DNA of 64,000 bases from CAZQRP01 sp964596125 (GCA_964596125.1 CAZQRP010000004.1:124001-188000), one strand, 5' to 3'; counted from the first letter of the stretch, positions 36,711-45,787 are shown. Made by a program: numbers and translations. The notes: a model not told the origin generated them from the sequence alone.

Positions 36711-38935
36711 CGTGAATCCTCTTGTTTCACTTTATAGACCTTACACAACAGTCCCCGGTTGGCCCAACTTCCGCTCATAGGATCGCAGTATTCCGGCGTA
36801 CCCGAGGTGAGAACATTGCAGTTGGATTGCCACAGACCATACAGGTCCGGCTCTTCAGCCTTACGTTCGGGAAACCACCACCCGCGTTCAGTGCATACCG
36901 TCCGTGGATGGACAGCCTTGGTCAGTTCGGCAACATGCCTGATTTTACCTCGCTGAGTTTCAATACAGACCCAATCGCCATCGCTGATGTCCAGGTCCCT
37001 AGCCGTGTCCGGGTGAATTTGCAGTCGTGGTTGATGACGCAGGAAACGTAACTGTTTTATCTGACGGTGCTCTGAATGATAGAACGGCATAAAACCTGAA
37101 CCGGCTATTAACGTCAGCGGGTAACGTTTAGCCAGTTCGGGATCAAGGTCTTCACTCTCGGCAGGACCGATATAGCCAGGCAGCGGGTCATAGCCCAGTT
37201 CTTGAAGTGTTTGAGAGTACAGTTCCACCAGTCCCGAAGGAGTAGCAAAACCGACCCGGCTGTACTTATAGTATTCTCTTGGAGGAAAGTCAAAGCGGAC
37301 AGACTCCACGAATTCATCATAATTACTCACATTATGTCCCAGTGGTTGCAGGCGATAATAGTACGCTTCCTCAAGGTCCTGCCATGGCCAGAATTCTCCC
37401 TGCCCTAATCTCTCTCCCAGTCCCTTCCAGAACTCGAAATCTGTGCGTCGCTCGTAGAGAGGCTGCACTGCGCGCTGGGAGGCGATAACGAAATCGCTGC
37501 AGCCATAGGTGCTCGTTATAGTTGGGCGTTCCAGCCAGCCGGCAGCAGGCAGAACATAATCTGCCAGCATAGCGGTCGGCGTCAGCCAGTAATCCATTAC
37601 AGTTAGCAGTTCCGTCTTCAGTAGGGCGTCATAAACACTCCTGCTATCAGGATAGGCTGAGAGCGGATTATCTGCCAATACCAGCAACGCACGCGGTCTA
37701 TACGGTTGTCCTGTTAGCAGTGCCTCAAATACCGAGGGGCCATGCGCCTCGCACATCCACTCGGCTGGGGGCGCTTTACCCCATACCCGTTTCGTTATCT
37801 CCGAGATTTTACTGTAACCGGGCCAGGATACAAGTTTATAGCGGTCAGAGCCGATCTGCTTGGTATGTTGTTCTTCAGGCAATTGCTCATTGCATTCCAT
37901 CTCTTCATCAGTAATCATTGTAGGATTCGGCCCGCAGATGAGGTCACTGCCCGGCGCATCAAGATTACCAGTCACAGCGCGCAGCAATGCACGTGCATGC
38001 ATCGCCACACCACCCGCCTTTCCAATCTGGTCTACTGCGACACCCCACTGAATATTGCCAGGTGTATTGGTGGCATACATGCGGGCACCGGCGCGGATTC
38101 TATCCGCGTCTACCCAGGTAATGGGCGCAGCCCACTCAGGGGTATAAGATTGCACATGCTCGACCAGTTGCTCCCAACCATAGCAGCAATTTTCGATAAA
38201 TGCCTGATTGTACAGGCCCTCATTAATAATGACATTAAGCCATGCCAGCGCTAGCGCAGCGTCGGTGCCAGGCCTCAGCGGTATCCAGAGGTCAGACTTG
38301 GCCGCCGATTCCGTCAGTCTGGGGTCAATAACGATAATCTTGGTGCCGTTCTGGTCACGCATATCGAATAAGCCGCGCATTTCTGGCAGGTAGGACGAGC
38401 CGGGATTATGTCCCCACAACACCACGCACTTACTATTCGGCAAATCCAGATCAAAGGCACACCATCCATATATGGCTGTCTCAATCATAAACGTAGGAAT
38501 CCAGCATACATGTGAAGTATGAAAAACATTGGGACTACCAAAAAGATTCATGAAGCGGCGGCGCGCCCAATCATGTGTACGGTGCGTGCCCCCAGCGCTG
38601 CATACCGTCTCAGCACCTGACTCCTCACGAAATCGAGCCAGTTTGCCAGCAATTTCATCCAGCGCCTGCTCCCAGCTAACCTGTCGCCATTTTCCTTCAC
38701 CACGCCGCCCGTCACGCTTCAGGGGATAGTTTACACGCGCCTGATGGTTATGGTGCTTGAGAGCAATCTGACCCCGAGCGCACACCCCACCCCGGCTTAA
38801 AGGATGGTCCGTATCGCCTTCAATACCAATAATCTCATTACCTTTGACATGAACCAGCATGCCACAGTTCTGATGGCAAAAGAAACAGACCGATTTTCGA
38901 ATCTGTTCCCTGTTTACGTTCATACCTTGCTCCAT
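36707..38935 (-). CDS. Molybdopterin oxidoreductase C (bis-MGD), complex subunit
   Basis: About 742 residues. Cluster ligands are Cys17, Cys20, Cys24 (CFFCHQNC) and Cys52, followed by ARGQIALK with the conserved lysine. The probable metal-ligand region is HVCWIPTF near residue 145, a cysteine as in PsrA/PhsA-type enzymes. MGD-binding segments (VLWGHNPGSS, WGVAVDQIGK, LADNPLSAYP, ADYVLPAAGWLERP) are intact. The ATG at 38935 has GGGAGAG upstream; the frame opens 27 codons earlier inside the upstream gene. No Tat signal is present. It is co-translated with the DmsB- and NrfD-type subunits and is therefore the catalytic part of a membrane-linked reductase or dehydrogenase. Confidence 0.92.
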   Translation of the reverse strand: MEQGMNVNREQIRKSVCFFCHQNCGMLVHVKGNEIIGIEGDTDHPLSRGGVCARGQIALKHHNHQARVNYPLKRDGRRGEGKWRQVSWEQALDEIAGKLARFREESGAETVCSAGGTHRTHDWARRRFMNLFGSPNVFHTSHVCWIPTFMIETAIYGWCAFDLDLPNSKCVVLWGHNPGSSYLPEMRGLFDMRDQNGTKIIVIDPRLTESAAKSDLWIPLRPGTDAALALAWLNVIINEGLYNQAFIENCCYGWEQLVEHVQSYTPEWAAPITWVDADRIRAGARMYATNTPGNIQWGVAVDQIGKAGGVAMHARALLRAVTGNLDAPGSDLICGPNPTMITDEEMECNEQLPEEQHTKQIGSDRYKLVSWPGYSKISEITKRVWGKAPPAEWMCEAHGPSVFEALLTGQPYRPRALLVLADNPLSAYPDSRSVYDALLKTELLTVMDYWLTPTAMLADYVLPAAGWLERPTITSTYGCSDFVIASQRAVQPLYERRTDFEFWKGLGERLGQGEFWPWQDLEEAYYYRLQPLGHNVSNYDEFVESVRFDFPPREYYKYSRVGFATPSGLVELYSQTLQELGYDPLPGYIGPAESEDLDPELAKRYPLTLIAGSGFMPFYHSEHRQIKQLRFLRHQPRLQIHPDTARDLDISDGDWVCIETQRGKIRHVAELTKAVHPRTVCTERGWWFPERKAEEPDLYGLWQSNCNVLTSGTPEYCDPMSGSWANRGLLCKVYKVKQEDSR

Positions 38936-38945
38936 ATCTCTCCCA

Positions 38946-39728
38946 TTACAATGCCAGGCGTAAACCGTCATAAGCCAAACGAATATGCTGACCGTAGGGC
39001 TCAACAGCCTGTTCAAGTTCCCGGTTTGTTACAGGTTTATCGTAATGCATTGCCAGATGTGTCAAATAAAGTTGCTGCACTTTGAGCCCCTGCCCCACCT
39101 CTATTGCTTCGTTAAATGAAAGGTGCTGCCCCGGATACCAGTTACGTCCCCAGAACGTTGCGTCCAGCACCAGGCATTCGACATCCATCAGTCGTTCCCT
39201 GGTACTGTCTGGAAGAGTACCGGTATCAGGCAGGTAGGCGATACATTTGTTACCGTGCTCAATCAGGAAGCCCACCGTACCGGGTGCATGCGCAGCTTCC
39301 AATGCAGTCAAACGTACAGTGCCAAGTTCGATTACCTGAGCCGGCTCGATCAGCATCACATCGAGGCAGTCAGTCATAAAACCAAAACTTGTCTGTAGTT
39401 GTGCCCATGTTTCCTGCGTCATCACTGCCGGCAATGCCCTGGTGCGGTTTAAGCGGACATAGAATTCCAGGTCGCCCAGTCCGCCGAAGTGGTCATAATG
39501 CCAGTGGGTAAGGGCAAAATAGCTTACATTGGAGATACCCTCACGAGATAGCTGTGCGCCCAATTCCGGCGGTGCATCGATAAGAATATAATCGCTGTTC
39601 ACTATAGCAATAGCAGAACGAGTGCGGCGGCAGTTTGAGTCAGTGAGCGCTTCCTGACAGGCCTTGCATCCACAATAAAATGATGGTACACCACATCCTG
39701 CCCCTGTTCCCAGAAATACTAGCTCCAT
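38946..39728 (-). CDS. MBL-fold hydrolase, PhnP-like
   Basis: A 260-residue metallo-beta-lactamase-fold protein. It starts LVFLGTGAGCGVPSFYC, with CGCKAC, as PhnP-type phosphodiesterases do, and carries the HWHYDHFGG metal motif near residue 76. Later ligands fall in AAHAPGT, LPDTG and THLAMHY. PhnP hydrolyses cyclic ribose phosphates and related proteins process other cofactors. The gene lies 10 bases upstream of molybdopterin oxidoreductase C and 5 bases after the zinc-ribbon gene, so it is part of the complex operon. What it hydrolyses there is unknown. Confidence 0.82.
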   Translation of the reverse strand: MELVFLGTGAGCGVPSFYCGCKACQEALTDSNCRRTRSAIAIVNSDYILIDAPPELGAQLSREGISNVSYFALTHWHYDHFGGLGDLEFYVRLNRTRALPAVMTQETWAQLQTSFGFMTDCLDVMLIEPAQVIELGTVRLTALEAAHAPGTVGFLIEHGNKCIAYLPDTGTLPDSTRERLMDVECLVLDATFWGRNWYPGQHLSFNEAIEVGQGLKVQQLYLTHLAMHYDKPVTNRELEQAVEPYGQHIRLAYDGLRLAL

Positions 39729-39733
39729 TCAGC

Positions 39734-39997
39734 TTACTTTTCCTCAGATGGTTTAGGGGGCGGCGCAGGCGGTGTAGGAGGTGCAGGAGGTCCTTTAGGC
39801 GCTGCTGGCGGTGGTGGTTTAGGTGGCGCTCCCGCCGGGCGAGGTGGTATCCCCCCAGGTTGACCAGAAGGAGGAGGTTCAGCGAATTTCGTCCCGCAAT
39901 AAGCACAAACTGTAGCATTTGCCTCATTAACTTCGTAGCACTTAGGGCACACTTTCTCGCTTTTATCTTTTTCTGGAAGCACAGGCCTAAAACACAT
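39734..39997 (-). CDS. Zinc-ribbon protein with Pro-rich tail
   Basis: An 87-residue protein: a basic start, a four-cysteine ribbon (CPKC...CAYC, two C-x2-C pairs 12 residues apart) and a tail of about 45 residues that is almost entirely Pro, Ala and Gly with a charged end. AAAGGAT lies before the ATG. It is the first gene of the complex operon. The ribbon may bind zinc and the tail may tether; no function can be assigned. The domain style recurs in the protein at 58351. Confidence 0.7.
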   Translation of the reverse strand: MCFRPVLPEKDKSEKVCPKCYEVNEANATVCAYCGTKFAEPPPSGQPGGIPPRPAGAPPKPPPPAAPKGPPAPPTPPAPPPKPSEEK

Positions 39998-40135
39998 GCT
40001 ATATCCTTTCTACACTCATTATTTCACAGGTGAACATCCAAATACGCAGGGCATAAAAACCTGAACACTATAGCTTTATGGCACCCCTGGAAAATGACTG
40101 TTTGCTATTCGAAATACACTGAACCTCGATATTGA

Positions 40136-40723
40136 TTATACTTGTTGGTGAGCTACTATACCTTCACCTAATAACTCATAATAGTCATCGCTACCACTAC
40201 ATCTTTTACAGAGTTCGCCATTATCGGCAGGATGTGTCTCACCACAACAAGTGCACCCTATCGGGGCACCTTTTACCTTTTTTAATTGCGTGACCCTGAC
40301 TCTCTGCCACGAAAGTATATCTCTTTTAATATCCATTAATCGCTTTACTACTTCTTCCTTGTCCACATTACCGCTCTTACTATACCATTGATAGACAAGA
40401 GGGTATTTTCGTATCTTATCCGAATCAACAAATACCCTTATTCCTTCTCTTTTCTCTTTCGAGTAAAGGGTTAGAGCCATTTTCCCCCAGTCCTTAATCC
40501 TCATCCATCCGTTGCCATAGGTACAGCTCGTCATGAGTTGAATGGCATCAGGAATACAAGCTCTTGTCTCCACCACAGCGTCTATATTGTTATGTAGCCC
40601 TAATAGCTCCTTCGCCAGGTCAACCATAAAAATTCCAACAACCAGTCCAGGACTCAGGTAGCCATGAAACTCTGCTCCCCGGTTAAAATACCACTGCACT
40701 GTGTGTTCTGATTTCTCCGTCAT
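40136..40723 (-). CDS. FmdE-domain protein
   Basis: A 195-residue protein of the FmdE (formylmethanofuran dehydrogenase subunit E) family. The N-terminal domain has the FHGYLSPGLVVGIFMVDLA motif and the DAIQLMTSCTYGNGWMRI cysteine segment; the C-terminus is a zinc-finger-like region (GCTCCGETHP, then LCKRC). FmdE-like proteins are widespread in anaerobes beside molybdenum enzymes, though the rest of a formylmethanofuran dehydrogenase is not in this window. It stands alone with a 300-base gap towards moeA. A molybdenum or tungsten enzyme accessory role fits the neighbours but is not proven. Confidence 0.85.
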   Translation of the reverse strand: MTEKSEHTVQWYFNRGAEFHGYLSPGLVVGIFMVDLAKELLGLHNNIDAVVETRACIPDAIQLMTSCTYGNGWMRIKDWGKMALTLYSKEKREGIRVFVDSDKIRKYPLVYQWYSKSGNVDKEEVVKRLMDIKRDILSWQRVRVTQLKKVKGAPIGCTCCGETHPADNGELCKRCSGSDDYYELLGEGIVAHQQV

Positions 40724-41022
40724 GCTGTTATTATCTTCTTGATAATTGGCTTAACCTTTTTGTAACGCCGTCCCCGATCCCACTATCTCAACTATACTGT
40801 AACCGCTCTTCATCAGGTAAGTCAAAATTGCTAAATGGCGGCAACCTTGAAACAAGTCGACAGCCAACACTTTAAATTAGTACAGCCAGCTTTGTCAAAC
40901 TCACTTAGCATCCGCCCTATCTTTCGCTGGCTTATACTACTTGCCGCCTTTTTCCCCATCAGCTACGATGTCATTCTTTAAACAAAACAGCATATGTAAT
41001 GAATAGCTAAATACAACCTGTT

Positions 41023-42291
41023 TTAACGGGCTACGGAGAAACCTCCGAAAGTTGGCACAAGAATCTGCACTGAAACTACTTCGCCGGTCTTCAAGGTTTC
41101 TACGCCCTCCGGAATACAAAGAAGGCAAGCTGAATCAGCTATCGACTGCAAACGACTTTTACTCTGGTAAGGCATAACTGTATAATTACCTTCCGAGTCA
41201 TAGGATAATGTAGCACGTTTGAATTCAGCCCATTCTTTATTTCGACTCTGCACATCCTGAGTTAGCCTGGCTGAAACAGTCTGGAGGACGTGCTTACCCA
41301 GACCGGCCATACGCATTAAGCTCGGAAGGGCTAGCTGGAGGAAAGCCATCTCGTTGCTGGCAGGACCACCCGGCAGGCAAAATACCGGCTTGCCTTTCAA
41401 CAGACCAAAGGCTATAGGTTTACCCGGCCCCATGCGGACATGGTGGAATAGCTTGTCCCAGCTAAGCTCGTCCAGCGTTCGGACGACAAGGTCACGTTCG
41501 CTCCCCCAGGCACCTCCACTTGTAAGAATGGCATCTGCGTCTGGCAGCCACCTCAACAGCTCCTGCCTTATGACATCCTCATTATCTCCGACTACTGACG
41601 TATCGTAGGGTATACCAAAAGCAGCCAACCAGGCCCCTATAGTTACCAGGTTGCTGGCATAAAGTTGACCAGCTTGAAGACGCCGTCCCGGTGCTACTAC
41701 TTCATCGCCCACCGCTACAATAGCGACCTTTGGCCTGCGATAAACCTTTACCTTGCTGATTCCTGCCGCAGCTACGAGTCCCAGGCAGCCGGGCAGAAGT
41801 AACTGCCCCTTTTCCACGATTACTGTTCCGGCCTTTATATCCTCAGCGGCATTAAGCACATTCCTCCCAGCCTCCGCAACAGCGGTGACGTAAACTTCTG
41901 ATGATGCTTCTTCGCAAAACTCATCGGATACAACAGCATCAGCTCCTGCAGGTACCGGTGAGCCAGAGCATATCCTCACGGCACAATAAGGCGAGACTAT
42001 GTCTTTAAACTGAGAACCAGCAAATACTGAACCAATCACCCGGAGTCGAACAGGCCGCTGCAACGACGCTTGAGCCACGTCTTCAGATCTAACAGCAAAA
42101 CCATCTTTAAGCGACACATCGCTTGAGGGATTATCCACCCGCGCTATTAAATCCTCAGCTACTATGCGGCCAACACATAAACTGAGGTCCAGTTCCTCAA
42201 TCCCAGAAGGGAAAACTTTCGAATGAACCTGGTCTAAAGCGTCCTGAAACCCGATGTATTTCTTACCCTCATCTATCTCATACGATTCCAT
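41023..42291 (-). CDS. moeA: Molybdopterin molybdenumtransferase MoeA
   Basis: A 422-residue MoeA that inserts molybdate or tungstate into adenylylated molybdopterin. Typical segments are SLKDGFAVRSEDV (domain III), TSGGAWGSERDLV (the MoCF/MPT-binding loop), GPGKPIAFGLLKGKPVFCLPGGPASN and the C-terminal beta domain. The usual SGG.S.G reads SGGAWGSE, a mild variation in the active loop. It heads the molybdenum island on the same strand, supplying the metal step for the nearby enzymes. Other cofactor genes are absent from the window except moaE. Confidence 0.92.
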   Translation of the reverse strand: MESYEIDEGKKYIGFQDALDQVHSKVFPSGIEELDLSLCVGRIVAEDLIARVDNPSSDVSLKDGFAVRSEDVAQASLQRPVRLRVIGSVFAGSQFKDIVSPYCAVRICSGSPVPAGADAVVSDEFCEEASSEVYVTAVAEAGRNVLNAAEDIKAGTVIVEKGQLLLPGCLGLVAAAGISKVKVYRRPKVAIVAVGDEVVAPGRRLQAGQLYASNLVTIGAWLAAFGIPYDTSVVGDNEDVIRQELLRWLPDADAILTSGGAWGSERDLVVRTLDELSWDKLFHHVRMGPGKPIAFGLLKGKPVFCLPGGPASNEMAFLQLALPSLMRMAGLGKHVLQTVSARLTQDVQSRNKEWAEFKRATLSYDSEGNYTVMPYQSKSRLQSIADSACLLCIPEGVETLKTGEVVSVQILVPTFGGFSVAR

Positions 42292-42384
42292 TTGCGTAGC
42301 TATCTTCCCGTCTTAAGTGTCTTAAGATTCTATTATACGCTGTGGCATAACCTCAATCAAAACGATAGGTTGCACTTCTCTCCA

Positions 42385-42531
42385 TTATTTTAATGATGTT
42401 AGTGTGTTACCTGTTAGATGACAAGACCTTATTTCTGGTAATACCTTTTGTCTTTTATCGAACACGTCTTTCACCGCATCTTCATCTATGGTATCTATAA
42501 AAATCTTTCCCCGGTAATAAGGTTGATTCAA
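42385..42531 (-). CDS. Possible 48-residue small protein or gene remnant
   Basis: A frame beginning at TTG (42531) and ending at TAA (42385), upstream of moeA on the same strand. The peptide looks coding-like (GKIFIDTIDEDAVKDVFDK, then LPEIRSCHL), unlike random AT-rich translation. No clear ribosome site is present and I do not recognise a family. It could be the tail of a lost gene. The surrounding 420-base interval holds nothing else apart from the ribosome site AAAGGAGG of the PAC2 gene. Confidence 0.22.
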   Translation of the reverse strand: MNQPYYRGKIFIDTIDEDAVKDVFDKRQKVLPEIRSCHLTGNTLTSLK

Positions 42532-42711
42532 TTGTCCCGACGTGTTAATGTTTCATATGGGTGGGAGATACTAAATTCCGGGACATCAAATTGAGGACGA
42601 CAACCTGTTATACCGTAGGTATGCGCTGTGAGGTATGGAAAATAGATAAGGCGCTTGCTTACCAACTTGATAGACATGCGGAATGACCCGCCGTAACTAA
42701 AGGAGGCTTGG

Positions 42712-43629
42712 ATGGGAATAAAATTATATAAGGAACCTGTTCTTGAGAACCCTGTTCTGATAGCTGGCTGGCCGGGAATCGGAAATATCGGACTGGTGGC
42801 AGTAGACACTTTGAGAGAAATGCTTGGCGCAGAAGAATTTGGTGATATCGAGCCGTGGGATTTCTTCTATCCCAGAAAAATGTTCGTTAAAAATGATGAA
42901 TTGAAAGATCTGGAGTTTCCCAGCAACAAATTTTACTTTAAGAAAACCGAGAAAAAGGACTTGATTTTCTTTATTGGAGAGGAACAGCCTACCTGGGGAG
43001 GAAGAGCCTATGCTGAGGGCACTGGGGCTTATCGAATGGCCAATCTTGTTCTGGATGTAGCCCTGAAATTCGGCTGCCGGCGAGTTTTCACCTCGGGCGC
43101 AGCCGTAGCTTCTATCCATCATACCGCCAAGCCAAGAGTTTGGGCAGTACCAAATACCAAAGACCTGATCCACGAGATAAGAAGCTATGATAATACGGTA
43201 TTAATGTCTGACATTGAGGGCAGGGGTGGGCAAGGCAACATCACCGGCTTGAATGGCCTTTTGATAGGAGCCGCCAGGAAAAGGGGGCTTGAAGCGGTAT
43301 GTATAATGGGTGAGATACCGGTGTATATTCAAGGTTTTCCAATTCTCTATCCGAAAGCTTCAAAATCGGTGCTTGAGGTATTGACCGCTGCCGTGGGAAT
43401 TAGCATAGATATGGCGGAAATTACGGAGTTTGCCGAACGTAGCGAGCACGAAATAGACAGATTATACGAAAAATTGCCTCCAGAAGCCAGGGAACAGCTC
43501 AACAAATTAAAAGACGTCACTTATACCAAGTCGACCGAGCCAGATAAAATTACTGAGGAAGATAAGAAAAAAATCCTCGAGGATATCGATAAATTCTTTA
43601 AGAAAGAGTCCGAGGAAGGCGAAAATTGA
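42712..43629 (+). CDS. PAC2-family protein 1
   Basis: A 305-residue member of the PAC2 (proteasome assembly chaperone 2) family: AGWPGIGNIGLVAVDTL at the start, FFIGEEQP, FTSGAAVASIHHTAKPRVWAV and GLLIGAARKRGLEAVCIMGEIPVY. In archaea and actinobacteria such proteins assist or bind proteasomes; no proteasome gene is in this window and Dehalococcoidia generally lack one. The last 60 residues are charged and likely helical. AAAGGAGG precedes the ATG. It overlaps the next, related gene by four bases, so the two are translated together and may form a hetero-oligomer. Confidence 0.88.
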   Translation: MGIKLYKEPVLENPVLIAGWPGIGNIGLVAVDTLREMLGAEEFGDIEPWDFFYPRKMFVKNDELKDLEFPSNKFYFKKTEKKDLIFFIGEEQPTWGGRAYAEGTGAYRMANLVLDVALKFGCRRVFTSGAAVASIHHTAKPRVWAVPNTKDLIHEIRSYDNTVLMSDIEGRGGQGNITGLNGLLIGAARKRGLEAVCIMGEIPVYIQGFPILYPKASKSVLEVLTAAVGISIDMAEITEFAERSEHEIDRLYEKLPPEAREQLNKLKDVTYTKSTEPDKITEEDKKKILEDIDKFFKKESEEGEN

Positions 43630-44465
43630 CTGAAAAGACCCCTTATAAAATATATAAAAATCCAAAACTACAGGACTCTTCGCTTGTTGTAGGCTGGAGT
43701 GAAGATGCTGCCCACCTGGGATCAAAAGTAGTTGAATACTTGATCAGTAAACTATCATGCCAGGAGTTCGCTGAAATTGAACCTGAAGAGTTTTTTCCGA
43801 TGGGAGGGGTATCAGTAGAAAATGACATAGCCCAATTTCCAGAAAGCAAATTTTACTGCTGCGCTGAAAAGAACCTGGTCATTTTTAGTAGTAGTGTTCC
43901 CAGAACCGAGTGGTACAAATTTTTAAACTCTATCCTGGATGTAGCCATGAACAGTTGCCAGGTGAAAGAGATTTACAACATTGGCGGCATGGTCTCCTTA
44001 GCCGCCCATACTACCCCCCGGGACATGATAGCCATGTCAAACTCACCACAAATGAGAACATTAATGAGTCAATACGATCTGACCAAGGATTTCGATTATG
44101 AAACACCACCCGGTCAAAGACCATCCCTGAACTCATTTCTTTTATGGGTTGCAAAACGGAGAAACATTGTCGGTGCCAGTCTCTGGGTACCGATACCTTT
44201 TTATCTATTGGCAACAGAAGACCCCAAGGCTTGTAAAAAAATCGTTGGCTTCCTCAATCAAAGACTGGGGCTCACACTCGATTTTGCGGACCTGGATGAG
44301 GAAATCGCAAGGCATAATGAAAAGATAGCCCGAGTAATAAGCCAGTTCCCTGAGCTAGCTGACCTTATTCACAGGTTGGAAAGTAACCTTAGCCTGACCG
44401 AAGCGGAAAGTAACAAGCTCGTTGAGATAATGGAAGAGCACCTCAAAAAACAGGACGGGGCTTAG
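43626..44465 (+). CDS. PAC2-family protein 2
   Basis: A 279-residue paralogue of the upstream protein. It keeps the overall layout (VVGWSEDAAHLGSKVVEYL, YNIGGMVSLAAHTTPRDMIAM, VGASLWVPIPFYLL) but has diverged: the AGWPGIGN loop is VGWSEDAA, so the ligand-contact loop differs. It starts with TTG inside the stop of the first gene (TTGA overlap). A hetero-oligomer in which one subunit is active and the other structural is a plausible reading. Confidence 0.85.
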   Translation: MTEKTPYKIYKNPKLQDSSLVVGWSEDAAHLGSKVVEYLISKLSCQEFAEIEPEEFFPMGGVSVENDIAQFPESKFYCCAEKNLVIFSSSVPRTEWYKFLNSILDVAMNSCQVKEIYNIGGMVSLAAHTTPRDMIAMSNSPQMRTLMSQYDLTKDFDYETPPGQRPSLNSFLLWVAKRRNIVGASLWVPIPFYLLATEDPKACKKIVGFLNQRLGLTLDFADLDEEIARHNEKIARVISQFPELADLIHRLESNLSLTEAESNKLVEIMEEHLKKQDGA

Positions 44466-44659
44466 CTTTTTACAGGGCTGCTTACTATTTTAGCTTAGTG
44501 CTCATCTTCAGGTTTGGCTTATATAAGAGAGGTCCTGCAATATAGATTCTATATGGATATCATACTTTATCGGCTTTGTCGCGTCAGGCTCAAAAGTTGA
44601 TGGAGATGCCTAGCACCTGACAAGCATGATATGTTTACAATTTATCAGGAGGAGTTAAC

Positions 44660-45787
44660 ATGGACTTTAATTTAACCGAAGGTCAACGCATTCTTCAAAC
44701 AACAGTAAGAGAATTTGCCAAGCGTGAAATCGAGCCTGTTGCCGCACAGATGGATAGGGACGGAAGATTGCCTGACGACCTTATTAAGAAGTTTGCACAA
44801 ATTGGCCTGTTTGGAATGACGGTACCAAAAAGGTTCGGTGGAAGTGAAGCAGGTAACATGAACTGTATACTGGCTATCGAGCAGCTTGCATACTCGGGGA
44901 CGGGTGCTTGGTGGTTGGTGGCATTCAACAATAGTATCCCTGAAAGTATCACTCAATTTGCTTCGGAGGACCTGAAAGAGAAATACTTGAAACCGCTCTG
45001 TAATGGCACAGCATACGCCAGCATACAGTTCACCGAAGAGGAGACAGGGTCTGATCCTGCGGCACTTATTACTACGGCTACGCCGGATGGGGACCACTAT
45101 GTTATCAATGGCATGAAGCGCTTTAGCACATTTGGGGCCAGGGATGGGTACTCTGTCCTCTATGCCAAGGACGATACAGGAGCATGTACTGCATTTGTGA
45201 TAGAGAAGAATGGAGAGGGATATACCTCACAAAAAACATGGGAACTGATGGGAGGAGGAGGGATGGAAGCGGTAGACGTTTACCTGGAAAATATGCGTGT
45301 GCCGAAAGAAAATCTGCTTGGCAGCAAAGGAAAGGGGTTCGACGTATTGCTATACTGGATAGCCACCGAAAAGATAGAGCAGTGTAGTGCGAATGTGGGA
45401 ATTGCTCAAGCCGCTCTGGATGAAGCAGTAAAATATGCAAGGTTCAGGCTATCGAGGGGAAAACCTATATCCAGTATGCAGGGTATCCGGTGGATGCTGG
45501 CCGATATGCAGTGCAAACTTGAAGCAGCCAGATGGCTAACCTATCGAGCTGCATTCCTTCACGACCAGAAAGCAGCGGGGTGGATGAATGAGGCGGCTGC
45601 GGCCAAACTGTTCGTCGTGCCAACGACAATAGAGATAGTCGAGCTATCACGACGAATTCACGGTGCATATGGCTATACAAAGGATTTTAAAATTGAGAGA
45701 CTATGCCGGGCTGCTGCCGGAGCCACAGGTGTAGCTACAACGCTCGAGATAAACAGGTCAATCGTAGGCGGCTGGATAACCAGATAG
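44660..45787 (+). CDS. Acyl-CoA dehydrogenase
   Basis: A 375-residue FAD-dependent acyl-CoA dehydrogenase: the flavin segment ASIQFTEEETGSDPA, then GMKRFSTFGARDGY, then RIHGAYGYTKDFKIERLCR. In most short-chain members the catalytic Glu lies in IYEGT near the end; that place reads AGATG here, so the base is missing. A Glu in the helix ATEKIEQCSANVG aligns with the place used by isovaleryl-CoA and long-chain enzymes, which may supply it. AGGAGG lies upstream of the ATG. It would hand electrons to an EtfAB; the only Etf gene here is the lone beta subunit at 17883. Confidence 0.9.
   Translation: MDFNLTEGQRILQTTVREFAKREIEPVAAQMDRDGRLPDDLIKKFAQIGLFGMTVPKRFGGSEAGNMNCILAIEQLAYSGTGAWWLVAFNNSIPESITQFASEDLKEKYLKPLCNGTAYASIQFTEEETGSDPAALITTATPDGDHYVINGMKRFSTFGARDGYSVLYAKDDTGACTAFVIEKNGEGYTSQKTWELMGGGGMEAVDVYLENMRVPKENLLGSKGKGFDVLLYWIATEKIEQCSANVGIAQAALDEAVKYARFRLSRGKPISSMQGIRWMLADMQCKLEAARWLTYRAAFLHDQKAAGWMNEAAAAKLFVVPTTIEIVELSRRIHGAYGYTKDFKIERLCRAAAGATGVATTLEINRSIVGGWITR

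Noticed and set aside
39640..40033. Basic, Arg-rich frames opposite the Pro-rich zinc-ribbon gene
   Set aside because: They are antisense readings of a Pro/Ala/Gly-rich repeat, which always produce Arg/Trp-rich frames.
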